Source: Humidesulfovibrio sp.
GTDB taxonomy: Bacteria; Desulfobacterota; Desulfovibrionia; Desulfovibrionales; Desulfovibrionaceae
NCBI GenBank assembly: GCA_031292175.1
Contig: JARLHQ010000012.1
Span: 1 to 64,000, forward strand
Reading direction: 5' to 3'
DNA length: 64,000 bases
Made by a program: the position numbers and the translations under genes. The stretch's first letter is position 1. The number at the start of each line of letters is the position of its first letter. Shown piece by piece: positions 34,344 to 43,287 of this stretch. The notes under the pieces were generated by a model that saw nothing but the letters and a program-made list of their open reading frames with translations, ran no database searches and was not told where the DNA came from.

Positions 34344-35981
34344 TTAGAGGAGGCGTTTGTTGTAGATGATCTTGTCGTCGCCCGCCTGGTAGAACCCATT
34401 AAGCCGGGCGCGGGCGGCGTAGCCGTGCTTTTCGTAGAAGCCGCGGGTGGGCTGGTATTGCCCGCGCGAGGAGGTCTCGACATAGATGCCGCGCGCGCCG
34501 CGCGCCGCCATGTCCGCCTCGGCCCGGGCCAGGATCAGGCCGCCCAGGCCTTGGCCCTGAACCCTTGGATCCACAGCGATCCAGTAGAGGTCGAAGCTGT
34601 CCGCCGTGCCCGGCGTTGGTCCGAAACAGGCGTATCCGGCCAGGCCGCGCCGCGGCCCGCCATCTTCCTCCCCGCCTTCCGCGAAGACATAAAAGTAACC
34701 GCTTGCGTCGCCCTTGGCAAGATGCTCCTGCACCAGTTCCCCGGCGATGATGATCTCCTCGGCGTTGAAGAACCCCGTTGCCTCCACCAGCCGCCGCACG
34801 GCCTCGGCGTCGCCGGGCAGGACCCGCGTGCGCCAGGCGTACGCACCCGTTGTCTGGGCCGTTGCCTGAACCGTTTTGGGAGCCCGGCCTGACGGACAGG
34901 GCCAGCCCAGGGCCGCGCGCGCGATGCGCGCCATCAGGGCGTCGTAACCAATCCCGGCCTGGGCCGCCGCGGCCACGAAACCAGCGTCCTCGGCCAGGCA
35001 GGGGTTGGCGTTCACGTCGATGATCTGCGGCGCGCCGTCCGCCCCCACGCGAAAGTCCAGCCGGGCGTAGCCCTCAAGGCCGAACACCCGCCAGGCCGCC
35101 AGGGCAGCTTCGGCCAGCCGGGCCAGCAACTCCGGTTCATCCTGTGGAAAGGTGCGCCGGGTGTCCGCGTAGGCCGTGCAGCCCTCGTCCCACTTGGACG
35201 CATACGTGAGCACCTTGGCCTTGTTCTCGCCTGGGCCGAGGAAGCGCATCTCCGCAGGGGGCAGAACTTCGGGCCCCAGCGGTTCCGCGAGCATGGAGAC
35301 GGCGAACTCCCGGCCGGACACAAAGGCCTCTGCCAGGCAGGGCTGGCCCAGGGCACGGGCGCGTTCGGCCAGGAGCTCCGCCAGATGCGCGGCGTCGCGC
35401 GTGCGCACCACGGCGTCCTTGCCGATGCCCACAGAACCGTGCGTGTGCTCCGGTTTGATGATGAACAGGGCGGGTGCCGAAAAAATCGGCGTGGGGTCGC
35501 CGGACCGCGGATGCAGGGAAAGCCAGTCGGGCGTGGCGAGCCCGGCCTGACGCAGGCGTCGCTTGGCCTCGCTCTTGCCCGAGGTGGCGAGCAGGGCCCG
35601 CGCGCCGCTGCCGGTGCAGGGGATGCCGAGGGCCTCAAGCAGAGCCGGGACCGCGAAAACCATCTGCTCCAGGTCGGCCAGACTCTCCACCAGATTCACG
35701 GCCAGGCGCGGCGGTCGGCCAGAAAGCTCCCGGCGCGCGGCATCGAGGTCCGGACCAAAGGGCGTGAGGACCGGCGCACAGCCCAGGCGGGCCAAGGCCT
35801 CTGCCACGGTGCGCGCCTGTTCCAGGGTGTCCTGTCGGTCCGGCGGGGCGTCCGGCGGCACGGGATCGTGCAGCACCGCGACAGCAAGCCCGAAGAGATC
35901 GAGCCCCGCGGCATCACGCACCGGACCGTCCATGTGACCTGCTGCGGGCGTTTGCGCTCCGTTCAGCGCGCCCGCGCTCAT
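34344..35981 (-). CDS. ATP-grasp ligase fused to GNAT acetyltransferase
   Basis: 545 residues. Residues ~20-360 are a D-Ala-D-Ala ligase-like ATP-grasp domain: IPCTGSGARALLATSGKSEAK-type lid region, FIIKPEHTHGSVGIGKDAV (ATP-binding), CLAEAFVSGREFAVSML, and the metal-binding end LDFRVGADG...IIDVNANPCL. Residues ~390-545 are a GNAT domain with the acetyl-CoA motif VDPRVQGQGLGGLIL and a C-terminal RGFYEKHGY. The fusion suggests that one protein both joins an amino acid to a partner and acetylates the substrate or product. Its ATG overlaps the upstream ligase stop (ATGA), and the upstream genes are a second ATP-grasp ligase and a lysine 2,3-aminomutase. Confidence 0.82.
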   Translation of the reverse strand: MSAGALNGAQTPAAGHMDGPVRDAAGLDLFGLAVAVLHDPVPPDAPPDRQDTLEQARTVAEALARLGCAPVLTPFGPDLDAARRELSGRPPRLAVNLVESLADLEQMVFAVPALLEALGIPCTGSGARALLATSGKSEAKRRLRQAGLATPDWLSLHPRSGDPTPIFSAPALFIIKPEHTHGSVGIGKDAVVRTRDAAHLAELLAERARALGQPCLAEAFVSGREFAVSMLAEPLGPEVLPPAEMRFLGPGENKAKVLTYASKWDEGCTAYADTRRTFPQDEPELLARLAEAALAAWRVFGLEGYARLDFRVGADGAPQIIDVNANPCLAEDAGFVAAAAQAGIGYDALMARIARAALGWPCPSGRAPKTVQATAQTTGAYAWRTRVLPGDAEAVRRLVEATGFFNAEEIIIAGELVQEHLAKGDASGYFYVFAEGGEEDGGPRRGLAGYACFGPTPGTADSFDLYWIAVDPRVQGQGLGGLILARAEADMAARGARGIYVETSSRGQYQPTRGFYEKHGYAARARLNGFYQAGDDKIIYNKRLL

Positions 35982-36985
35982 CGCCGCACCTTGCGCTCCT
36001 TGTCCGGGTCGACGGGCAGCCGTTCCAGGGCCGACTGCACGATCAGCCGCAGCAGGTCCTGATACGGCACCCCGTTCATGTTGCACAGGATGGGCAGGTC
36101 CGAGATGACAGGGTTAAGCCCCGCCAGAGGATTCACCTCCAGGAAACTTGCCCGGCCGCCAGCATCCAGGCGGATGTCCACCCGGCCGCCATCGCGGCAG
36201 CCCAGCCCCAACCATACGGCGAGCGCCAAGTCCATGGCCTCGGCGGCCTCCGGGCCGTCCACGGGCAGATACTGCACCAGGGTCTCGAAGTTGGCTTTGT
36301 TGCTGTAAGAATACGCGCCGGGCTCGGCGCTGCCCTCCAGGCGTACCTCCATGACGCCCAGCGGCCGTGCCAGTTCGCCCGTGCCCGCGATGCCCACCGT
36401 GAACTCCCGGCCGGGCAGGTACTCCTCCACCAGGACGGGTTGCTTGAAGCGCTTCAGAAGCGCTCGGCATACGGCGGTGAGTTCCCGCCGGTCAGCCGCT
36501 CGGGAGGCCGCGCAGACGCCCTTGCCCGTACCTTCGGCCACGGGCTTGGCGAACACGGGGTAGGGCAGGCGCACGGCGGCCAAGTCTTTTTCCGTGCGCA
36601 CCAGGGCGAAGTCCGGCGTGGGCAGGCCCAGGTCGCGCACCACGCGCTTGCAGGCGGCTTTGTCCAGGCACAGGGCCATCACCAGGGGATCGGAGAAGGT
36701 GTAGGGGATGTCATAGGCATCAAGCAGCGCGGGCACCAGGGCCTCGCGCCCGGAGCCGCGCAGGCCCTCGGCGATGTTGAACACCAGGTCCCAGCGCCGC
36801 CCCTTGGCCAGGGCGGCCACCAGGCTCTTGGCCGAGCCCACGGCCTCCACCTCGAAGCCGAGTGCGGCCAGGCCTTGGCGCAGGGCTTCGATGGTGTCTT
36901 CCTTGTCGAACTCCGCGGTCTCCTCTTCGCTGTATCCTTCGGCCAGATACTCGGAGCGCAGGTCATACACCAGTCCGACGTTCAT
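35978..36985 (-). CDS. D-Ala-D-Ala ligase-like ATP-grasp protein
   Basis: 335 residues. The N-terminus MNVGLVYDLRSEYLAEGYSEEETAEFD is not that of a housekeeping Ddl. The ATP-grasp core is complete: FNIAEGLRG, IPYTFSDPLVMALCLDKAA, PVFAKPVAEGTGKGV, VLVEEYLPGREFTVGI and the metal site FLEVNPLAGLNP. I read it as an amino-acid ligase rather than the cell-wall enzyme, because it is paired with a second ATP-grasp protein and with a lysine 2,3-aminomutase. Start codons and stops overlap on both sides, so translation is coupled. Confidence 0.82.
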   Translation of the reverse strand: MNVGLVYDLRSEYLAEGYSEEETAEFDKEDTIEALRQGLAALGFEVEAVGSAKSLVAALAKGRRWDLVFNIAEGLRGSGREALVPALLDAYDIPYTFSDPLVMALCLDKAACKRVVRDLGLPTPDFALVRTEKDLAAVRLPYPVFAKPVAEGTGKGVCAASRAADRRELTAVCRALLKRFKQPVLVEEYLPGREFTVGIAGTGELARPLGVMEVRLEGSAEPGAYSYSNKANFETLVQYLPVDGPEAAEAMDLALAVWLGLGCRDGGRVDIRLDAGGRASFLEVNPLAGLNPVISDLPILCNMNGVPYQDLLRLIVQSALERLPVDPDKERKVRR

Positions 36986-38298
36986 GCGGCCCCTTTGCCG
37001 GTGGCGGGTTTGCTCCGGGTGACGGCCCCGGAGGGGTCCGGGTAGCGGTACAGGCCGCCCGCGTAGTTCTGGAGCAGCAAATCGTTTCCAGAATATCCCA
37101 GCGTGTAGTCTGGCGCCAGGGGGATCTTGCCACCGCCGCCAGGGGCGTCGATGACGAAGGTGGGCATGGCGTAGCCCGTGAGCCGCCCGCGCAGGGCGCG
37201 CAGGATTTCCACCCCGCGTGCCGCCGGGGTGCGGAAGTGGGCGGAGCCGCTGATGGGGTCGCACTGGTACAGGTAGTAGGGCCGCACCCGAAAGGCCAGC
37301 AGACCCTGGAACAGCCGCCCCATGACCTCGGGCTCGTCGTTGATGCCGGAGAGCAGCACCGTCTGGCTGCCAAGCGGAATGCCCGCGTCGGCGAGCCGCG
37401 CGCAGGCAAGCCGCGTCTCTTCGGTCAGCTCCTGCGGGTGCGCGAAGTGCAAGCTCATCCACAGCGGGTGGTGCTGTTTCAGCATCCTGGTCAGCGTCGG
37501 GGTGACGCGCATGGGCAGCACCGCGGGCACCTTGGTGCCGATACGAATGATCTCCACATGCTTGATGGCCCGCAGGCGGCCGAGCAGCCAGTCCAGCGCC
37601 TCCTCGGGCATGGTCAGCGGGTCGCCGCCGGAGAGCAGCACGTCCTGGATTTGCGGGGTGCGCGCGATGTAGTCAAGCCCCTGTTCCCAGCGGGCGCGCA
37701 GGGCCTCGATCTTCCCCGCCCCGCCCATCCCGCGCGAGCGCGTGCAGTAGCGGCAATAGGTGGAGCAGAAGTCCGTCACCAGGAACAGCACGCGGTTTGG
37801 ATAGCGGTGCACCAGACCGGGCACGGGCGCATCGTGCTCCTCGCCGAGGGGGTCGTCGGCCTCGCCGGGCGTACGCACGGCCTCCCAGCAGGAGGGCAGC
37901 ACCATGCGCCGCAGGGCCTGGTGCGGATTGCGCGGGTCGAGCAGGCGCGCATAGTAGGGCGTCACGGCCAGGGGCAGGGACGCCTTGGCGAGACCAATGG
38001 CGCTCTTTTCGGCCTCGGAGAGCTCAAGCAGGTTGGCCGCCTGGGCAAGGGTGGTGATGCGGTGGGCGAGCTGCCAATGCCAATCGAGCCAGTCGCGCTT
38101 GGTGGCGCCGGGGTAGTGCCGGGTCAGGAATTGGCGCAGAGGCAGAGGCTGGAAGCCGCCGGACGTAGCCGGCTGGTGTGCTGGAGGAAAGGTACTGGCG
38201 AGTGAGGGGGGCTCTTCAGGGTCCTGGCTATTTTCGCGGCCAGCAAAACCGCAGTCCGGAGGATCCGCTTCGCCCGCGTCCAGAATGGCTGTGTCCAT
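36982..38298 (-). CDS. kamA: KamA-type lysine 2,3-aminomutase
   Basis: 438 residues. The radical-SAM motif is C178xxxC182xxC185 (CSTYCRYC). The PLP lysine is K391 in APGGGGKIPL. Asp347 (QCDPISGSAHFRT) and Asp384 (VIDAPGGGGK) match the two aspartates that hold the side-chain amine of lysine in clostridial LAM, which supports lysine rather than glutamate as substrate and beta-lysine as product. Residues 1-50 are a low-complexity extension. It is the first gene of an operon with two ATP-grasp ligases and a GNAT domain. Classic N-acetyl-beta-lysine synthesis (ablA-ablB) needs only the mutase and a GNAT, so the ligases imply a different end product. Confidence 0.88.
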   Translation of the reverse strand: MDTAILDAGEADPPDCGFAGRENSQDPEEPPSLASTFPPAHQPATSGGFQPLPLRQFLTRHYPGATKRDWLDWHWQLAHRITTLAQAANLLELSEAEKSAIGLAKASLPLAVTPYYARLLDPRNPHQALRRMVLPSCWEAVRTPGEADDPLGEEHDAPVPGLVHRYPNRVLFLVTDFCSTYCRYCTRSRGMGGAGKIEALRARWEQGLDYIARTPQIQDVLLSGGDPLTMPEEALDWLLGRLRAIKHVEIIRIGTKVPAVLPMRVTPTLTRMLKQHHPLWMSLHFAHPQELTEETRLACARLADAGIPLGSQTVLLSGINDEPEVMGRLFQGLLAFRVRPYYLYQCDPISGSAHFRTPAARGVEILRALRGRLTGYAMPTFVIDAPGGGGKIPLAPDYTLGYSGNDLLLQNYAGGLYRYPDPSGAVTRSKPATGKGAA

Positions 38299-38328
38299 CG
38301 TGGTTCTACCTGTCTTGTAGTGTTGGGG

Positions 38329-38739
38329 TCACTTCTTTTTCTTGCCCGTGACGCTTGTCTGCCGGATCTCGCCACCCGCCCCGGGCGAGTCGTCGTCCGG
38401 GCTCAAGATGCGGTATTCCAGCAGCCGGACAGTGCGGTACTCCTGGTCCTTGTGGATGACAAGTCCTTTCGCTTGGATGTGCCTGCCTGCGTAAGGGGTG
38501 AGGTCCAGCCCCCGCACCAGGCAGTAGCCCTGGGCGTCTTTGATGAATACCTTGTCCAGACCCACGGCGACGCGGCCAGAGATCTCCACCGGCTCGCCCT
38601 TGGCGGGCTCCTGGGCCTGAACGGCGGCCTTTTTGGCCAGCCCCGGGCAGGGCGCGAACAAGAGGGGGAGCGTCAGGCCAACGGCGAGGCAGAGAGCCTG
38701 GGCGAGGACTTGGCGGGCGAGGTTCCGGCTGCGGCGCAT
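38329..38739 (-). CDS. secreted hypothetical protein
   Basis: 136 residues. A long signal sequence (basic MRRSRNLARQ, then a hydrophobic core to PCPGLA) precedes an OB-like small domain (VEISGRVAVGLDKVFIKDAQGYCLVRGLDL...HIQAKGLVI) and a basic end VTGKKKK. The central pattern looks like DNA- or ligand-binding BOF/OB folds found in small periplasmic proteins, but I cannot name the family. ATG 38739 has AGGAG upstream. It lies 30 bases before kamA on the same strand and may share its message. Confidence 0.6.
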   Translation of the reverse strand: MRRSRNLARQVLAQALCLAVGLTLPLLFAPCPGLAKKAAVQAQEPAKGEPVEISGRVAVGLDKVFIKDAQGYCLVRGLDLTPYAGRHIQAKGLVIHKDQEYRTVRLLEYRILSPDDDSPGAGGEIRQTSVTGKKKK

Positions 38740-38977
38740 GGACGGCTCCTTGGGGGGCGGCTGGCCGTCCCCTGGTCCCGCCGGCGCCAACGGACGGCAT
38801 GTCCACAGCCCGGCAGATTCTCGTCACCCAAGCACAAATAGGGCAGCTCGTCTAGAGTTTTTATAATGTGCGGACGGGCCGCCGCGCCGCTTGCGCCTCC
38901 CTCTGTTTTGGCCTATCTTTCGGGTTGCGTATGCAACCGCTGCTGCGCTCAGCACCGCATTCTGGAGGGATAATTTC

Positions 38978-39553
38978 ATGACTGCCATCGGCACGCTTCG
39001 TAAACTCATCCTTGTCATGGGCCTTGCGGTCATTATGGCCGGGTGCTCAGCAAACACGGTCGTTCCGTTGCGCTACCAGCCGTCCACCCCGCCAGCCGGA
39101 CAGGCCTGCGCCCAGGCCATCACCCTGTTGCCCTTTGCCGATAAGCGGGCGGATACCATCACCATCGGCACCCTGGGCGAGGGCAAAAATTTCTACGCCG
39201 AGAACGACGTCGCCGAGTGGGTGAGTTGGGCCATGTTCGAAGAGCTGAAGGCGCGCGGTTGCGATGTGAAGTTCCGCGAAAAGACCGACGGCACAACGCC
39301 CAAGGGCTACACGGTCTCCGGCTCGTTCGACACCGTGAGCGTGAATACCGGCACCGCGCTGATGGCCAAGGCCAAGCTGCGCTTGCGGGTCAAGGTGGAA
39401 AAGGACGGCCAGCTCGTGGTCGAACAGATTTACTCCGGCGAGCGCGAGAATTTCGGCTTGACCTATGTCGATGCCGCCCAGAAGGTGCTGGCCTCCACGC
39501 TTCAGTATATCTTGCAGGACGCCGCCACGGACGTGGTCAAGGCGACCAAGTAG
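38978..39553 (+). CDS. YajG-like lipoprotein
   Basis: 191 residues. The lipobox VIMAGC is at about residue 20, after a short basic leader. The mature part (ITLLPFADKR, then WVSWAMFEELKARGCDV, GYTVSGSFDTVSVNTG and YSGERENFG) matches the YajG family of outer-membrane lipoproteins, whose function is not firmly known. GGAGGG lies 8 bases before ATG 38978. A TATAAT hexamer at 38862-38867 could be a -10 element but lacks a recognisable -35. Confidence 0.7.
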   Translation: MTAIGTLRKLILVMGLAVIMAGCSANTVVPLRYQPSTPPAGQACAQAITLLPFADKRADTITIGTLGEGKNFYAENDVAEWVSWAMFEELKARGCDVKFREKTDGTTPKGYTVSGSFDTVSVNTGTALMAKAKLRLRVKVEKDGQLVVEQIYSGERENFGLTYVDAAQKVLASTLQYILQDAATDVVKATK

Positions 39554-39560
39554 CGGCACA

Positions 39561-42500
39561 GTGCCGAACCTGGGCGCACCTTCTTCGTTGCGTCCACGGC
39601 GGACTCTCGGTGGCGGGGGCCTCGGCCCCTCCCCGCTGCTGGTGCCGCTGTTCTTGATGCTTGTGCTGGCGGTCCTGTGCCTGGGTCGCCAGCGCGTGGC
39701 GCTGGCGCAGGATGCCGCACCGCACCTGACACTCGCCTGCCCCGACGACATCCCCCCGTATTGCTTCCGCGACGCCAACGGCCATGCCGTCGGGCTTCTG
39801 CCCGATTTTTGGCGCCTCTTCGCCAAAAAGACCGGCATACGCGTGGAGCTGCGCGCGGTGAGCGGGGCCGAGGCCCTGCTGCTTTTGGAGACGGGCGAGG
39901 TGGACGCCCATGCGGGACTGGCCCTGGACTTCGAACAGTCGGGTGGATCAGCTGCCGGACCAGGTGAGCGTTTCGAATTTTCGCGGCCGCTGTTCGACCA
40001 GGGGCTTGGCCTCTTCTCCTCTGCGGCGCAGGCGGCGTATTTGGGGCAGACCCCCGGCCGAGTCTTGGGCAAGTCGGAACTCACCGCGGGACTGGTCGGT
40101 GGCGACCAGGCCGCAAGTTTTCTGGCCATCTCCCTGCCCAACCTCAGACAACGGGTGTACCCGGACCTGGACGCCCTGGCGGCTGGCCTGGCCCTGGGGC
40201 AGGTGAACGTGGCCGCTGGTCCGGTCCTGCCATTGCGCTATCGGTTGCGGGCCCTGGGTGGCCCGAAACGCTTCGCCCTGTTACGCAGTTACCCCGGCAC
40301 CGTGCTGCGCGCCATGGTGCGCAAGGGGGACCAGGCCCTGCTGGGGCGGATCAACACCGGGCTCGAATCCATAAGCCCGGACGAGGTGAAGAACCTCATG
40401 GCGCGTTACTCCGTGGAGGATGCCGGGCCGCCAGCTTGGCTGCCTGGCGTATTTTTCGGGGTGCTGTGTCTTGCCATCAGCCTCGCTGTGCTGCGGCGCG
40501 CGAGGCTGGTGCGCAGGAGGACCGAGGCGCGTGGGCATGAGATGGACCTGCTGCGCGACAATCTGCTGGCCGAGATGGCGCGACATCGCAAGACCCAGGA
40601 TCTGCTCCTCTCAGCCATTGAACAATCGCCCTCCGGCATCCTCATTGCCTACGCCGATCGCGATGCCCCTCCAGTGCTCAACTCCCACGCCCTGAACATC
40701 CTCGGACTCGAAACGCCGCCGCCACCGGGCAAGTTGCCAGACAGCAGCTCCTGGCGCGTCTACACATCCCAGGGCAAGCTGCTCTCCAAGCCCGAGCTGC
40801 CCCTGGCCATGGCCCTGCGCATGGGCGAAACCATGGTGAACGCCGAGCTCCGGGTGGTGCTGGCCGATGGCGTGGAGCGCTGGATCCTGACCAACGCCGC
40901 GCCCGTGCGCGACAGCCAGGGCAATGTGCGCGCCGGCGTTGTGGTGTTCCACGACATCACCGCCTCGCGCCGTGCGGAGCGCGAGCTGGCCCGGTTCAAG
41001 TTTTTTTTGGAGGCCGGCGTGGAGGAGGTTTACCTCCTGCAGCCGAACGGCCTGCTGTCCTATGTGAACGAGGCAGTGGCGCGCAGCCTGGGCCATGCCC
41101 GTCAGGAACTCCTGGGCATTCCCGTGTCCGACATCGCCCCCTCCATGACACCGGAGGCTGTGGGCCGCCTGCTCCACAGCGTGCGCCACGCACCCGTGAC
41201 GCTGGAGACCGTGCAGCGCACCCGCGACGGCCGCCCCGTGCTCAAGGAGCTCAAGGTATTCTACATGCGCTTCGGCGACGAGGAGTACGTCTGCGGCTTT
41301 GGCCGTGACATCACCGAGCAGAGCCGCCTAGCGCGCGAGCTGGGCAGCACCCGGGCCCTCTTCGGCGCCTCGCTCGAGCAGGCCCCGTGGGGCATCATTA
41401 TCGGCGACGCGGCCACCGGCCGGGTCAGCATCGCCAACCAGGCGGGGGCGGACCTGCTGGGCGTCACGCCGGAGCAGTTGGTGGGCATGGACATCAACGG
41501 GCATCATTCCATTTGGACCTTCCTGGACGCCAAGGGCGAAGTGGTGACGCCGGACGAAACGCCCCTGAGACGGGCCATCCTGCACGGCGAGGACACCCGC
41601 GACCTCGAGGTGCGCTTCATTCTTGAAGGCGGCCCGGAGCGCTGGCTTTTGGCCAACGCCTCGCCGGTGCGTGGGGCCGATGGGGAAATTGTCGCGGGCA
41701 TCATGGTCATGGCCGACATCACTGCCCGCAAGCGCATGGAGAATCAGCTCGTCTTCAAGGCCCTGCACGACGCCCTGACTGGTCTGCCGAATCGCGACCT
41801 GTGCCTGGAGAGTCTGCAGCTGGCTTTGGAGCAGGCGCGTGAGCGCGGGGGCACCTTCGCCGTGGCCTTTGTGGACCTGGACCGCTTTAAGATGCTGAAC
41901 GACAGCCTGGGGCATTCCTTCGGCGACCGCGTGTTGCTGGAGACCGCGCGTCGGCTTTTGCGCGGGCTGGGCGGCCAGGGCCAGGTGTGCCGCTTTGGCG
42001 GCGACGAGTTCGTGCTGCTGGTGGACCGCGCGGAAAGCGTTGAGGCGGCTCAGGCGGCCATCCGTGCGGCCCTGGACGATCTTTCCCGGCCCATGAGCGT
42101 GGACGGGCAGGAGGTGCGCCTCACGGCCAGCGTGGGCGTGGTTCTCGGTCCCAGCGAAGACGGACCGGCGGCGGAGAACATTCTGCAAAATGCCGACCTG
42201 GCCATGCATCGGGCCAAGGACGCGGGCCGTGACCGTGTGCGTCTGTTTCATCCGGGCATGTTGCGCCGGGCTCAGGAGCTCATGGCGCTCGATGCGGACA
42301 TGTGCCGCGGCCTGGAGCGGGACGAGTTTCTCGTGTTCTACCAGCCCATAATGTCTTCGAGGGGGGGAGAAATTCTTGGCTTTGAGGCCCTGGCCCGCTG
42401 GCGCAGCCCCTCGCGCGGGCTGGTGAGTCCCCACGCCTTCATCGCCCACGCGGAGGACTCCGGGCTCATCATCCCCCTGGGCGAGCAGGTGCTGCGCAAG

Positions 42501-43082
42501 GCCTGCGCGGGCATGACGGCCTGGCGCAGACGCTTCCCCGCAGCACGACGCATGACCCTCGCGGTGAACCTTTCGGCCCGGCAGTTCATCCAGCCGGACA
42601 TTGTGGACACGGTGCGGCAGGTTCTTCGCGAAACCGGGCTTCCCCCGGCGTTGCTCAAGCTGGAACTTACGGAGTCCACCCTCATGGGCGACCCGGAAAC
42701 CGCGCTCTCCTCAATGCGGCGGCTCAAAGCTCTTGGCGTGTCCCTCGCCATCGACGACTTCGGCACCGGCTATTCCTCCCTGGCCTATCTGCAGCGCTTC
42801 CCCGTGGATATCCTCAAGATTGACCGCTCCTTTGTGCGTGACCTGCCCCGCAAGGACGCAGACAGCCGCGCCCTGGTCGGGGCCATTGCCGCGCTGGCGG
42901 ACAGCCTGCGCCTGGGCGTGGTGGCCGAGGGGGTGGAAACTGCTGAACAGCTTGCCATGTTGGTGGAGTTGGGCTGCGAGGCCGTGCAGGGCTTTTTGTT
43001 CTATCCGCCGCTGCCTGAGGACGCCGTCATAGAGTTGCTGCTGGAGGCCGAGGAGCGGGTGGCCCAGGGCGGGTTGCCATAG
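39561..43082 (+). CDS. SBP-PAS-GGDEF-EAL cyclic di-GMP enzyme
   Basis: About 1173 residues if GTG 39561 is used; GTG 39642 and ATG 39657 are other in-frame starts. A signal/anchor segment precedes a periplasmic SBP_bac_3-type sensor (~50-290), a membrane segment (WLPGVFFGVLCLAISLAVL), three PAS-like modules, a GGDEF domain (RFGGDEF at 811-817) and an EAL domain (EALARW at 942). The GGDEF motif is intact but the RxxD inhibitory site before it is replaced by Gly/Gln. The EAL set is complete (NLSARQF, ELTES, IDDFGTGYSS, KIDRSFV, AEGVE). So both synthesis and breakdown of c-di-GMP are possible, controlled by a periplasmic small molecule. It begins just after the YajG-like gene. Confidence 0.88.
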   Translation: MPNLGAPSSLRPRRTLGGGGLGPSPLLVPLFLMLVLAVLCLGRQRVALAQDAAPHLTLACPDDIPPYCFRDANGHAVGLLPDFWRLFAKKTGIRVELRAVSGAEALLLLETGEVDAHAGLALDFEQSGGSAAGPGERFEFSRPLFDQGLGLFSSAAQAAYLGQTPGRVLGKSELTAGLVGGDQAASFLAISLPNLRQRVYPDLDALAAGLALGQVNVAAGPVLPLRYRLRALGGPKRFALLRSYPGTVLRAMVRKGDQALLGRINTGLESISPDEVKNLMARYSVEDAGPPAWLPGVFFGVLCLAISLAVLRRARLVRRRTEARGHEMDLLRDNLLAEMARHRKTQDLLLSAIEQSPSGILIAYADRDAPPVLNSHALNILGLETPPPPGKLPDSSSWRVYTSQGKLLSKPELPLAMALRMGETMVNAELRVVLADGVERWILTNAAPVRDSQGNVRAGVVVFHDITASRRAERELARFKFFLEAGVEEVYLLQPNGLLSYVNEAVARSLGHARQELLGIPVSDIAPSMTPEAVGRLLHSVRHAPVTLETVQRTRDGRPVLKELKVFYMRFGDEEYVCGFGRDITEQSRLARELGSTRALFGASLEQAPWGIIIGDAATGRVSIANQAGADLLGVTPEQLVGMDINGHHSIWTFLDAKGEVVTPDETPLRRAILHGEDTRDLEVRFILEGGPERWLLANASPVRGADGEIVAGIMVMADITARKRMENQLVFKALHDALTGLPNRDLCLESLQLALEQARERGGTFAVAFVDLDRFKMLNDSLGHSFGDRVLLETARRLLRGLGGQGQVCRFGGDEFVLLVDRAESVEAAQAAIRAALDDLSRPMSVDGQEVRLTASVGVVLGPSEDGPAAENILQNADLAMHRAKDAGRDRVRLFHPGMLRRAQELMALDADMCRGLERDEFLVFYQPIMSSRGGEILGFEALARWRSPSRGLVSPHAFIAHAEDSGLIIPLGEQVLRKACAGMTAWRRRFPAARRMTLAVNLSARQFIQPDIVDTVRQVLRETGLPPALLKLELTESTLMGDPETALSSMRRLKALGVSLAIDDFGTGYSSLAYLQRFPVDILKIDRSFVRDLPRKDADSRALVGAIAALADSLRLGVVAEGVETAEQLAMLVELGCEAVQGFLFYPPLPEDAVIELLLEAEERVAQGGLP

Positions 43083-43230
43083 GGGCCTGGCGCCCAGCCG
43101 TCCCACTGCGTCGCAGGCCGCGTGTCCAAGCTTTTACCCACCCGATTTTTGTCCGTTCTTTGTGTGAGCACCTCCGGTCTTGCCTGCTGGCTGGGCGGCA
43201 GTGCTGGCCGCCAGGACCGCAAGCGTAAGA

Positions 43231-43265
43231 AAAGCCCCTGGAGCGAGTGTTTCAGGGGCTTTTTG
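43231..43265. terminator. terminator between convergent genes
   Basis: AAAGCCCCTG (43231-43240) pairs with CAGGGGCTTT (43253-43262), followed by a T-run on the plus strand and an A-run before it, so it can act in both directions for the c-di-GMP gene and the transglycosylase gene. Confidence 0.85.
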
Positions 43266-43287
43266 CGTAGTAGTGAGAGACGTTCGG

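Noticed and set aside
38862-38867. TATAAT as a promoter -10 for the YajG-like gene
   Set aside because: Perfect hexamer but no -35-like sequence at a suitable distance, so not called.
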